This document shows positions 1-7,930 of a stretch of DNA of 64,000 nt, in pieces. The position numbers and the translations under genes are program-made. Origin of the DNA: Microbacterium psychrotolerans (GTDB lineage Bacteria > Actinomycetota > Actinomycetes > Actinomycetales > Microbacteriaceae); the NCBI RefSeq assembly GCF_031085295.1, contig NZ_JAVFWO010000001.1, positions 310,001-374,000 on the forward strand, in the 5' to 3' direction. Within the stretch, counting starts at the first letter, position 1; every line of letters starts with the position of its first letter. The notes below the pieces were generated by a model. It saw nothing but the letters and a program-made list of their open reading frames with translations. It searched no databases and had not been told where the DNA came from.

Positions 1-1050
1 TTCAGCCTCTTCTTGATCGGCCACATCAGCGACTGGGCCGGAAGGCGGCGGATGGCCATCGTCGCCGTCCTCGCATCGGCTGCGGCGGCCGTCGTCTTCA
101 TCCTGTGGAGCTCCGTGCCCGGTCTCATCACCGCCCGCTTCATCGACGGTGTGAGCGTCGGAACGCTGACTGCCGCGGCAACAGCCCACCTCGCCGAACT
201 GCGAGCGCGCGCACGGCCCGGAGAGACGGCGATCATCGCAGCTTCTGTGGCGGGAGCGGCCAATCTCGGCGGACTCGCCCTCGGTCCGCTCATCGGGGGG
301 CTCTTCGCCGAATTCCTCCCGGATCCCCTCGAGCTTCCGCACATCGTGTTCCTCGTGCTCTTCCTCGTCGCGGCGGCGGTGCTCCGCGCCGTGCCCGAGA
401 CGGTCGACCTCTCCGCGACTCACCCGGCATACCGCCCCCAGCGGCTCGCTTTCCCGCCCGGATCCCGCACGGCATTCGCCGCGGCCGGTGTCGGCGCGGC
501 CGCATCATTCGCCCTCTTCGCGCTCTTCACATCGCTCACGCCGACCTTCCTGCACGAGACCTTCCACGTATCCGACCACCTCGTCGACGGTGCGACGGTC
601 TTCGCGATCTTCGGGGCTGCGGCGACCGCCCAGCTGGTGTTCGTCCGCGTGGCGCAACGGACGCAGCTCGCCATCGCGATCGCGTGCTTCATCGCCGGAC
701 TCGCCTTGATCTCCGCAGGCGCGGTCGCTCCCGCCCTTGCCGTCTTCATCATCGGCGGCATCGTCGCCGGCGCCGGCGCCGGGATCATGTTCCGCTCGGC
801 CATCGCCGGCGCAGGAGAGCTGGCGGCCCACGGCCAGCGGGGTGAGACGCTCGCGCTCCTGTTCCTCATCGCCTACGGAGGGCTCGTCGTACCCGTGCTG
901 CTCGTCGGGTGGAGTCTGACGTTCGCGGACGAGACGACGGTGCTGCTCGTCTTCGCCGCGGTGGTCCTCGTCGCGACGCTCGGCGCGGGCGTCGCCATGC
1001 GTCGTCAGCTGCCCGCGGCGCGTCCGCAGTCGAGGGACAGCACGCGCTGA
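1..1050 (+). CDS. MFS transporter, 5' end outside window
   Basis: Major facilitator superfamily membrane transporter, probably a drug or metabolite efflux permease. The frame is open from base 1, so the N-terminus (roughly the first 50-70 residues) lies outside the window. The visible part begins just before the conserved loop 2-3 motif (GHISDWAGRRRM, the G-x-x-x-D-x-x-G-R-R signature) and continues through about ten hydrophobic helices rich in Ala, Val, Leu and Phe. The protein ends in a short Arg-rich cytoplasmic tail. A TTG at 13 could be read as a start, but it falls inside the conserved motif region, so it is not the true start. The substrate cannot be told from sequence. The next gene converges on it from the other strand with 1 bp between the stops. 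Confidence 0.85.
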   Translation, partial: FSLFLIGHISDWAGRRRMAIVAVLASAAAAVVFILWSSVPGLITARFIDGVSVGTLTAAATAHLAELRARARPGETAIIAASVAGAANLGGLALGPLIGGLFAEFLPDPLELPHIVFLVLFLVAAAVLRAVPETVDLSATHPAYRPQRLAFPPGSRTAFAAAGVGAAASFALFALFTSLTPTFLHETFHVSDHLVDGATVFAIFGAAATAQLVFVRVAQRTQLAIAIACFIAGLALISAGAVAPALAVFIIGGIVAGAGAGIMFRSAIAGAGELAAHGQRGETLALLFLIAYGGLVVPVLLVGWSLTFADETTVLLVFAAVVLVATLGAGVAMRRQLPAARPQSRDSTR

Positions 1051-1051
1051 G

Positions 1052-1846
1052 TCAGGGGAGGTCGATCGGCTCGCCGAGCGGCGCCCACCGGACGCGCTCG
1101 CCCACCGCGCCGGGCGCAGCGGCCAGCACCCGGCTCGCCTCCTCCTCCTGCTGCGAGAAGTGGCTCCAGCCCTCGACGTGGACCGGCACCGCCGCACCCG
1201 GTTCGGAGAGTTCGATGAGCTCGATCGCGTCGTCGGCGTCCATCGTGTAGGCGAGCGGTCCGGTGAGCGGGAACTTCACCGCACCGATGTGCACGAGGGC
1301 GACATCGGGGTGCATGCCGGTCGCGACGCGGCGCAGCGCGCGGTACATCACGGTGTCGCCCGTCATCCAGAGCGCGGGATGCGCGGCGCCCACGCCCGCC
1401 AGCGAGAAGCCGATGACCGGGCCGACGATCGGACGCGTCAGCGGGGCGCCGTGCCGGCACGGGGTCGCGGTGACGACGAGGTCGGGCTTGCCCTCGGCCG
1501 TGAGGGTGACCGTGTCACCCGCCCGCAGACCTCGTGCGTCGCCGTGGGCACCCGTGGCCGACAGCCGCTTGGCACCGGCGACCGTCGTCAGCACCGTGCG
1601 CGCGACGCCCAGGCCCGCACGCCCTGCATCGTCGAGGTTGTCGGCGTGATGATGGTGGCTCAGCAGCACGAGGTCGACGTCGCCGATGTCTGCGAGGGCG
1701 ATCGCGGGGCCCGTGATCTTGCGAGACGTCGTCCCGAGCGCGAAAGCGTAGGTGCGCCCCGGCGGGTCGAAGGTGGGATCGGTGAGGATCCGCCACCCCT
1801 CCCACTCGATGAGAGCCGTCGGACCGCCGATCCGTGTGATGCGCAT
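1052..1846 (-). CDS. MBL-fold metallo-hydrolase (UlaG-like)
   Basis: 264-residue metallo-beta-lactamase-fold hydrolase. The metal-binding signature is HHHHADN at about residues 63-69 (the H-x-H-x-D-H pattern of UlaG-like members), followed by a histidine in TPCRHGAP and an aspartate in MTGDT. The N-terminus (GGPTALIEW, then LTDPTFDP) is typical of the 'L-ascorbate-6-phosphate lactonase-like' branch, which also contains many proteins of unknown substrate. It lies 26 bp downstream of panC on the same strand and may be the last gene of that run. The family is clear. The substrate is unknown, and nothing nearby suggests ascorbate use. Confidence 0.85.
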   Translation of the reverse strand: MRITRIGGPTALIEWEGWRILTDPTFDPPGRTYAFALGTTSRKITGPAIALADIGDVDLVLLSHHHHADNLDDAGRAGLGVARTVLTTVAGAKRLSATGAHGDARGLRAGDTVTLTAEGKPDLVVTATPCRHGAPLTRPIVGPVIGFSLAGVGAAHPALWMTGDTVMYRALRRVATGMHPDVALVHIGAVKFPLTGPLAYTMDADDAIELIELSEPGAAVPVHVEGWSHFSQQEEEASRVLAAAPGAVGERVRWAPLGEPIDLP

Positions 1847-1872
1847 GTCGCTCCTCGGTCCGCTGTCCGCGC

Positions 1873-2718
1873 TCAGCCGAGGTAGATCTCGGCGTTGTCG
1901 ATCAGGCGGTGGCCCGCCACGGTCGCGGCGATGAGCGCGAGCGCGGGTCCGCTGGTGCCCTCGTCGACCGGGAGGAACGTCGCCGGATCGACGACGCTCA
2001 AGTACTCGAGGCGGATGCGCGGCTCACCCATCAGCGCCGACTGGGCGGCGGCGATGCACGCGTCGATGCCGCGGTCGGCGTTCGCCGCGGCGGCGTCGAG
2101 AGCGGCCGGAAGGAGTGCCGCGGCCGCGAGGTCACGGTCGTCGAGCATCCCCACACGCGTCGACACCGGAAGGCCGTCGTCGCCGCGTACGGTCTCGACT
2201 GTTGCGACCTCGACGTCGAAGAACAGGTCGCGGATCATGCGGCGCACGAGGAACACGCGCTGCCGATCCCGCTCGCCGTACACGGCGACGTCGGGCCGCA
2301 CGAGGTGGAACAGCTTCGCCTCGACGGTCAGGAGGCCGTCGAAGTAGAACGGGCGCGACCGCCCCTCGTACCGCAGGCCGAGGTCGCCGGCGCTGACCTT
2401 CGTCGTCGCGGAGCCGTCCGGGAGCAGTTCCTTGGCGTCGGGCGCGAAGACGACGTCGACCCCGAGCGATTCCAGCAGTCGGGCGTCGTCGTCGGGGGTG
2501 CGCGGATACGCGGCGAACTCCGCCGGTGAGGCGAAGCGCAGCGGATTGACGAACACCGACACGACGACGATGTCGGCGACCTCACGCGCTCGGTGCACGA
2601 GGTCGATGTGGCCGTCATGGAGCGCCCCGATGGTCGAGATGAGGGCGACGCGGGCGTCGGGTGCAGCAGCGCGGACCTCGGCGAGCCGAGCACGCAGCCC
2701 GTCGATGGTGCTGATCAT
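1873..2718 (-). CDS. panC: pantoate--beta-alanine ligase-like protein (divergent PanC)
   Basis: 281-residue protein of the pantothenate synthetase family, which condenses pantoate and beta-alanine using ATP in the cytoplasm. Family landmarks are present: IGALHDGH (the HIGH-like nucleotide motif), SVFVNPLRF, RPDVAVYGERDRQR and PVSTR. Several usually invariant residues differ: VPTMG-LH is STIGALH, FVNPxQF is FVNPLRF, GEKDxQQ is GERDRQR, and MSSRN is VSTRV. The ATG at 2718 overlaps the stop of the upstream DUF2520 gene by 4 bp (ATGA), which fixes the start and implies translational coupling. Family membership is secure, but activity with the standard substrates is less certain because of the altered motifs. 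Confidence 0.8.
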   Translation of the reverse strand: MISTIDGLRARLAEVRAAAPDARVALISTIGALHDGHIDLVHRAREVADIVVVSVFVNPLRFASPAEFAAYPRTPDDDARLLESLGVDVVFAPDAKELLPDGSATTKVSAGDLGLRYEGRSRPFYFDGLLTVEAKLFHLVRPDVAVYGERDRQRVFLVRRMIRDLFFDVEVATVETVRGDDGLPVSTRVGMLDDRDLAAAALLPAALDAAAANADRGIDACIAAAQSALMGEPRIRLEYLSVVDPATFLPVDEGTSGPALALIAATVAGHRLIDNAEIYLG

Positions 2719-3431
2719 CCTTGGATCGTAGCGGGGGGTTCGCCGGTCACCGGACCAGAGCCGGCCTCGGCGAGCGCGTGGTCGAGCGTGGTGTGCGCGA
2801 GAGCCGACAGGAAAGAGCCCGGATACGGGATGCCCGCCTCCGCCAGCAGAGCCGCCGCCTGGTGCACGATCGACCGCGAGAAGACCCGCGCCGTCGCGAT
2901 CGCCTCGCCGTACGCCGCCCGCGCCGACTCGTCCACCACCACGGGCTCGCAGCCGAGTTCCACGGCGAGAGCCTGCGCGATCGGAAGAACGGGTCCCGGG
3001 GCGGTGACGGCCGCGTAGGCGCTGGCGAGGGCACGCAGATCCATCGAGGTGCCGCTGAACTCGATCGCCGGATGGACCGCGAGCGGAATCGCGCCCTTGG
3101 CGACCGCAGGGGCCAGGATGCCGGCGCCCCAGGCCGGATCCGTGTGCAGCACGAGCTGTCCCGGCTGCCACGCGCCGACCTCGGCGAGACCCGCGACGAG
3201 CCCCTCGAGCTGGTCGTGCGGCACGGCGATGATCACGAGCTCGCTGCGCCGGGCGACCTCCGTCGCGTCCAGGACCGGGACGCCCGGCAGGATCGCCTCG
3301 ACCCGCTCTTGGTCGGAGCCCTGCGTGATCCCGACGAGCGCGTGTCCCGCGCCGCCGAGAGCGGCACCGAGCACCGGTCCGACGCGACCGGCGCCGATGA
3401 TGCCGACTCCGAGGCGTCCGTCGCGGGTCAT
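2715..3431 (-). CDS. Rossmann-fold / DUF2520 protein
   Basis: 238-residue NAD(P)-binding protein. The N-terminus has the dinucleotide motif GIIGAGRVG (about residues 9-17) of the 6-phosphogluconate-dehydrogenase-like Rossmann fold. The C-terminal half is helical and matches what is expected of DUF2520 (AVHPAIEFSGT in the middle is characteristic). It overlaps panC by 4 bp and the upstream PH-domain gene by 4 bp (ATGA at both ends), so it is translationally coupled to both. Its tight link to panC makes a reduction step in pantothenate synthesis (ketopantoate to pantoate) an attractive guess, but this is inference from context and fold only. Confidence 0.75.
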   Translation of the reverse strand: MTRDGRLGVGIIGAGRVGPVLGAALGGAGHALVGITQGSDQERVEAILPGVPVLDATEVARRSELVIIAVPHDQLEGLVAGLAEVGAWQPGQLVLHTDPAWGAGILAPAVAKGAIPLAVHPAIEFSGTSMDLRALASAYAAVTAPGPVLPIAQALAVELGCEPVVVDESARAAYGEAIATARVFSRSIVHQAAALLAEAGIPYPGSFLSALAHTTLDHALAEAGSGPVTGEPPATIQG

Positions 3432-5158
3432 GTGCGGTCCTCCCCTGTCCCCGAGGCAGCGGACTCGCTCGCACCTGCGGGCGCGGACTCTGCGCCGCGC
3501 ACGAGGTCCGCCGGCTCCGGCGCGCTCGTCTCCTCCTGCGCCCAGCGATGGGTGCGGTCGGTGAACGCGGCGCGGACCGACCCGCGCGCGACACCGTCGA
3601 ACAGCGCCAGTGCACTGTCGCGGTCGACCGCCGCCAGGAACGGCGACACCGGACCGGCGACGACGTGCGCACGCACGTTCGTCACGCGCGATGCGCGGTC
3701 GAGCGGTCCCTGGTACAGACCGATGCTCTGCAAACGGGCGAGCGGCAGGATGACGAGCTTGCGCCACACGATCCCGCGGCGCATCAGCAGCGCGTCCGGC
3801 GTGAGACGGAAGCCGTTCCGCCGGTACGACAGCGGGCGGATCCACCACGCGCGCCTCGGGGTGTTCGTGAAGGTGTCGGTCTCGCCGGGTCCGAACATGC
3901 CCTCCTGAACGACGAGCGCCCGCTCGTCGTCGGGCAGGCCCGGCTGCAGCAGCCGCAGCACGCGTTCGACGTCGGCGGCCGTGCCGACCGGCAGCGCCGT
4001 CGTGAACTGGTCGGTGCTGCCGTCGGCGGCGCTGCGACCGGTGAGGCGGTTGATGCGGACTGTCCACCAGCCCGCGGGGCGCCACATGATCGGCTGCGTC
4101 ACCTCGACCGCGTGCACGCGGCCCGGCGGCACGATCTCGGTGATGGTCGTGAAGAGGCCGAACGTGATCCGCACGCCGTCGGGGGTCGGCGCGATCGCGT
4201 ACCGCAGCGAGCGGACGATCGAGCGCACCCAGTAGGCGCCGAAGCCGATGATCGCGGGGACGAAGCCGAACAGCAGCCACGTGACGCCCTGGCTGACCCC
4301 GATCACGATCGCGACGATCGCGAACAGGAGCCCGAGCGTCGACATGCTGAGGATGTGGGAGGCCACCAGCCGGCCGACCGGGATGTGCACGACGGACTCG
4401 AGCTCGGTCACCGGCGCTTCCGGGCCTTCGATCAGACCGGTGATCTCGCGCCCGACAGTCTGGCTCAGCGTCGCGACCCTCCCCGCGCGCGGCGGTGCGA
4501 GGGCGCCCGCGGGCCCGGCCGCCGAGAGACGACGCCCGGACGCGAGGCGCAGGATATCGGCGCGGACGGCTTCCGCGTTGGCTGTGGACAGGTACTCGAG
4601 CTTGACGTTGGCGTCGGCTCCCGCGCCGACGACCTCGAGCTTCGCCATCCCGAGCAGCCGCGCGATCATCGGACGCGTGAGGTTGACGCCCTGCACGCGG
4701 TCGAGCGGGGCGCGGCGCTGCGTGCGGAACAGGATGCCGCTGCGCACCTCGACGTCGTCGTCGGTGATCCGGAACGTGTGGAAGCGCCACGACGTGTAGA
4801 ACACGGCCACGAGCACGATGAGGGCCGCGAGCACCGCGAGTCCGGCCAGCACGTAGAGGTTGTTCGCGATGATGAAGTCGATCGGGTCGCCGCCCGCGCC
4901 CTCCCACTCGCCGACCTCGTCCTCGATGTCGGGGGCGAGCCACGGCAGGAAGATGAACACGAGACGATCGCGCAGGTTTGCGAACACGATGCCGATGACG
5001 ACGATCAGGAACAGCCCGCCGCGCAGCAGCGGCGTGAGCGGGTGGAGGCGATGCCACTCGCCGTCGCTGAGCGGAGAGCGCACCAGCTGTGGCGGCGGCG
5101 CCCCCGGGACGGCGGGCGAAGCGCCGGGGCCTTCGACGGGGTCGGGGATCGAGGTCAT
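3428..5158 (-). CDS. PH-domain membrane protein, YdbT-like
   Basis: 576-residue membrane protein with repeated bacterial PH (bPH2) segments. Helices near residues 40-60 and 95-125 (LIVVIGIVFAN; LYVLAGLAVLAALIVLVAVFY) precede a first PH block containing DDDVEVRSGILFRTQRRAPLDRVQ. Further hydrophobic pairs and two more blocks follow (DGVRITFGLFTT; DALLMRRGIVWRKLVILPLARLQ). The ATG at 5158 overlaps the stop of the upstream PH gene by 4 bp; a longer upstream open frame is only read-through in the shadow of that gene. This two-gene PH arrangement is common in Gram-positive bacteria. Its role is not established, but it is probably at the membrane in envelope homeostasis. Confidence 0.8.
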   Translation of the reverse strand: MTSIPDPVEGPGASPAVPGAPPPQLVRSPLSDGEWHRLHPLTPLLRGGLFLIVVIGIVFANLRDRLVFIFLPWLAPDIEDEVGEWEGAGGDPIDFIIANNLYVLAGLAVLAALIVLVAVFYTSWRFHTFRITDDDVEVRSGILFRTQRRAPLDRVQGVNLTRPMIARLLGMAKLEVVGAGADANVKLEYLSTANAEAVRADILRLASGRRLSAAGPAGALAPPRAGRVATLSQTVGREITGLIEGPEAPVTELESVVHIPVGRLVASHILSMSTLGLLFAIVAIVIGVSQGVTWLLFGFVPAIIGFGAYWVRSIVRSLRYAIAPTPDGVRITFGLFTTITEIVPPGRVHAVEVTQPIMWRPAGWWTVRINRLTGRSAADGSTDQFTTALPVGTAADVERVLRLLQPGLPDDERALVVQEGMFGPGETDTFTNTPRRAWWIRPLSYRRNGFRLTPDALLMRRGIVWRKLVILPLARLQSIGLYQGPLDRASRVTNVRAHVVAGPVSPFLAAVDRDSALALFDGVARGSVRAAFTDRTHRWAQEETSAPEPADLVRGAESAPAGASESAASGTGEDRT

Positions 5159-5736
5159 AGACCCGTGCGCCGACTCTCGGCGACCTCGACGAGGTGGTCG
5201 CGGAGCGTCTCGGCGGTGGACTGCTCGAGCCCGGGGATGACGACGCCGGTCGCCGCGGCCGCGGTGACGAACTTCAGCTGGGCGATGCCGAAGCCCCGGT
5301 CCAGCGGACCGTGGGTGATGTCGATGAGCTGCATGCGGCCGTAGGGCACGGCCACGAAGCGCTGCCACAGGATGCCGCGGCGGAAGACGAGGTCGTCGTC
5401 ACGGAGCTGGTAGCCGATCGCGCGGGCCTGGCGCGGCAGGATCACGAGGGTCCACGCGAGGATCACGGTGAGGATGCCGCCGGGGATCCACGCCCAGAGC
5501 TGATGCATGAGCAGCGTGAGTACCAGGGTGGCCGCGATGACGAGCAGCAGGAACGAGCCGGTCGAGATCAGCTGCACCGTCACGTACTTCGGCGAGATCT
5601 GGTGCCAGACACCGCTTTCGAGCACGAGCCGGTTCTCGGAGCGCGGCTCGGCGATCCGCTCGAACGTCCTCCCCGTCTCAGTGGTCGTGGAGGCGGGGCT
5701 CGAGTCCGGGGTCGTCGCCTCCGGGCTGTTCGTCAT
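5155..5736 (-). CDS. PH-domain membrane protein, YdbS-like
   Basis: 193-residue partner of the larger PH protein downstream. It has a Ser/Thr/Pro-rich cytoplasmic N-terminus, two transmembrane helices (about 55-100) and one bPH2 domain with the family motif DDDLVFRRGILWQRFVAVPYGRMQ, followed by a C-terminal helical tail. I start it at the ATG at 5736. The 14-residue extension to 5775 would deepen an overlap with DUF3180 that is already 59 bp. It is coupled to the next gene by a 4-bp overlap. The function is unknown; the two PH proteins probably form one complex. Confidence 0.75.
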   Translation of the reverse strand: MTNSPEATTPDSSPASTTTETGRTFERIAEPRSENRLVLESGVWHQISPKYVTVQLISTGSFLLLVIAATLVLTLLMHQLWAWIPGGILTVILAWTLVILPRQARAIGYQLRDDDLVFRRGILWQRFVAVPYGRMQLIDITHGPLDRGFGIAQLKFVTAAAATGVVIPGLEQSTAETLRDHLVEVAESRRTGL

Positions 5737-6175
5737 CGTCGTCCTTCCGGATGGTGCAGAGGTGCTCCGCGACAAGACCCGCGGCGACCAGCAGGGCGCC
5801 GCTCACGGTCGTCGCGATGACCGCTCCCAACGAGCCTAGCGAGGGCGTGACGGGCCGGGTCGCCAGGAAGACCCACAGTCCCGCGCCCACTCCGCCGACG
5901 GCGGCGCCCACGATGCTCGAGGCCTTGGCCAGCATCGCGACGCGAACGGCCCGGAAGGGGTCGACCTTCGCCGTCGAGGTGCCGCGCGTGGCGCGGCGGA
6001 TCGGGATCGCGAGCGCGATGACGAAAGCTCCGAGCAGCACGAGGAGGATCGGCAGCGTGACGGCCGGGGTGAACGTGGGGCGTCCCGCCGACGTCAGGAG
6101 CTGGTCGACGAGGAAGCCGGCCGCGACGCCGAGGATGGCGGAGATGGCCAGCACGCCGGCACCGGTGCGCTTCAT
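5678..6175 (-). CDS. DUF3180 membrane protein
   Basis: 165-residue actinobacterial membrane protein with four predicted helices (about residues 7-25, 40-60, 85-110 and 120-140), a basic loop (RRATRGTSTAKVD), and an acidic and His-rich C-terminal tail. The length, topology and position directly after folK match DUF3180. The start overlaps the folK stop by 4 bp, and its last 59 bases overlap the next PH gene in another frame, which is unusual even for this packed operon. No biochemical role is known. Confidence 0.75.
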   Translation of the reverse strand: MKRTGAGVLAISAILGVAAGFLVDQLLTSAGRPTFTPAVTLPILLVLLGAFVIALAIPIRRATRGTSTAKVDPFRAVRVAMLAKASSIVGAAVGGVGAGLWVFLATRPVTPSLGSLGAVIATTVSGALLVAAGLVAEHLCTIRKDDDDEQPGGDDPGLEPRLHDH

Positions 6176-6732
6176 CGTCCTCCCGCCTCACGCAGCCGTC
6201 GGAGGGCCTCGTCGACACGACCCGTGCCGGGAAGCACGGCATCGGGATCGACCGCGAGCCACGGCCCGAGCACGAAGTCGCGCTCGGCGGCTCGCGGGTG
6301 CGGCAGCAGCAGTCGCGGATCGTCGCTGACGACGTCGCCGTACGCGATGAGATCGAGGTCGAGCGTGCGATCCTCCCAGCCGGGCTCGCTCGCCGTGCGC
6401 GCCGCAGAGCGCACGCGACCGTGCCGCTGCTCGATCGCGTGGAGGTAGCCCAGCAGCACCGATGGGGCCAGGCGCGTGGTGAGGATCGCCACCGCGTTCA
6501 GATACGCCGGCGCGGCGGCATCCGGCCCGTCCGGCTTCATCGCGACCGACTCGATCGGCTCCGACACGCGCACGGCGTCGACGAGCGGCACGCGGGCGAG
6601 GTCCTTGATCGCGGCCGTCATCGTCTCGGCACGCTCGCCCAGATTCGCCCCCAGGGCGACGACGGCCTCGACGGGTCCGCGCGGATGGCGCTCGACGTCG
6701 CCGTCGAAGCCCTGAGCCAGGCGGCGGTTCAC
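6172..6732 (-). CDS. folK: 2-amino-4-hydroxy-6-hydroxymethyldihydropteridine diphosphokinase
   Basis: 186-residue HPPK, which transfers pyrophosphate from ATP to 6-hydroxymethyl-7,8-dihydropterin before condensation with p-aminobenzoate. Signatures are ALGANLGERAE near the N-terminus, YLNAVAILTT, the HPPK motif WEDRTLDLDLIAYGD, and LLLPHPRAAERDFVLGPW. The start is GTG at 6732, which overlaps the folB stop in a GTGA arrangement, so translation of the two is probably coupled. It is part of the folE-folP-folB-folK series. Confidence 0.92.
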   Translation of the reverse strand: MNRRLAQGFDGDVERHPRGPVEAVVALGANLGERAETMTAAIKDLARVPLVDAVRVSEPIESVAMKPDGPDAAAPAYLNAVAILTTRLAPSVLLGYLHAIEQRHGRVRSAARTASEPGWEDRTLDLDLIAYGDVVSDDPRLLLPHPRAAERDFVLGPWLAVDPDAVLPGTGRVDEALRRLREAGGR

Positions 6733-7124
6733 GCGATCTCCGTCCCGACGACCTCTTCGCGCCGGGCACGGCGGATCGTGACGGACACGTCGGAGAACGG
6801 CACCGTGATCGGCGCCTGCGGCTTGTGGACCGTGACCGCGACCATCCTCACGCCGTCGCGTGCCAGCAGGTCGTCGGCGATGCGCGCCGCGACGCCCTCG
6901 ATGAGGTTCAGCGGCTCGCCGCCGACCAGCTCGACGATGCGCTCGGCGACCTCGCCGTAGTGGACCGTGTCGGCGACGTCGTCGGACTCCGCCGCCTCGG
7001 CCGTGCTGACGTACAGGGTCACGTCGATCACGAACTCCTGGCCCTCGCGACGCTCCTCGGCGAACACGCCGTGGTACCCGAATGCGCGGACACCGGTCAG
7101 CGTGATCTCGTCGATGAAGTCCAT
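6729..7124 (-). CDS. folB: dihydroneopterin aldolase
   Basis: 131-residue FolB, which converts 7,8-dihydroneopterin to 6-hydroxymethyldihydropterin and glycolaldehyde. The N-terminus has the family pattern DEITLTGVRAFGYHGVFAEERREGQ with the conserved Tyr-His-Gly and Glu. The middle has HYGEVAE and EGVAARIAD, and the C-terminus carries the conserved lysine in VTVHKP. The ATG at 7124 lies inside the end of folP (28-bp overlap) with AAGGAAG just upstream as ribosome-binding site. An upstream extension to 7202 has no family similarity. Confidence 0.92.
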   Translation of the reverse strand: MDFIDEITLTGVRAFGYHGVFAEERREGQEFVIDVTLYVSTAEAAESDDVADTVHYGEVAERIVELVGGEPLNLIEGVAARIADDLLARDGVRMVAVTVHKPQAPITVPFSDVSVTIRRARREEVVGTEIA

Positions 7125-7930
7125 CGGCTTCCTTCCTCCCAGGCCCGTGCCACGGTGAGAGCATCGCGCGTGCCGGCGACATCGTGCACGCGCACCGCCC
7201 ACGCTCCTGCCTGGGCGGCGAGCGCACTCGTCACCGCCGTCGCGAGATCCCGGCGGGCCTCGACGGCATCGGCGGGGTCGTCCGCAAGCGCCTCCGCGAG
7301 GAACTTCTTTCGGCTCGTGCCGAGCAGCACGCGGGGTCCGACGCCGATGAGCCGGTCGAGCCCGCGCAGCATCGCCCAGTTCTGGGCGCCCTTCTTGCCG
7401 AAGCCGATGCCCGGGTCCAGGATCACGCGCGACGGAGCGATACCGGCGGCCGCCGCCGCCTCGACGCGTGTACGGAGCTCGGTGACGACCTCGTCGACGA
7501 CGTCGCCGTACTGGGCACGCGCGTACATGTCGGTCGAGTGTCCGCGCCAGTGGCTGAGCGCGATGTCGGCGTCCGTGGCCGCGACCGCCGCGAGCATCTC
7601 CGGATCGGCCAGGCCGCCCGATACGTCGTTCACGATGCGCGCCCCCGCCTCGACGGCGGCGACGGCGGTGGAGGCGTTCATGGTGTCGATGCTGACAGCG
7701 ACCCCCGCGTCGACCAGCGCCCGCACGACGGGGAGCACGCGCTCCCGTTCGACACGCGGGTCGACGCGCTCGGCACCGGGGCGGGTCGATTCGCCGCCGA
7801 CATCGAGCAGGTCTGCACCGTCGGCGCGAAGCCGCAGCCCGTGGGCGACCGCGGCGGCGGCATCCAGGTAGCGTCCGCCGTCGCTGAACGAGTCGGGCGT
7901 CACGTTGACGATGCCCATGATGAGCGTCAT
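7097..7930 (-). CDS. folP: dihydropteroate synthase
   Basis: 277-residue FolP, a TIM-barrel enzyme that joins hydroxymethyldihydropterin pyrophosphate with p-aminobenzoate; it is the target of sulfonamides. Both family signatures are visible: MGIVNVTPDSFSDGG at the N-terminus and LLDVGGESTRPGAE about 40 residues later. DTMNA, NDVSGG, ILDPGIGFGKK and the C-terminal LLGTSRKKFL (K and R contacting substrate) follow. The start ATG at 7930 overlaps the folE stop by 4 bp. Confidence 0.94.
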   Translation of the reverse strand: MTLIMGIVNVTPDSFSDGGRYLDAAAAVAHGLRLRADGADLLDVGGESTRPGAERVDPRVERERVLPVVRALVDAGVAVSIDTMNASTAVAAVEAGARIVNDVSGGLADPEMLAAVAATDADIALSHWRGHSTDMYARAQYGDVVDEVVTELRTRVEAAAAAGIAPSRVILDPGIGFGKKGAQNWAMLRGLDRLIGVGPRVLLGTSRKKFLAEALADDPADAVEARRDLATAVTSALAAQAGAWAVRVHDVAGTRDALTVARAWEEGSRWTSSTRSR

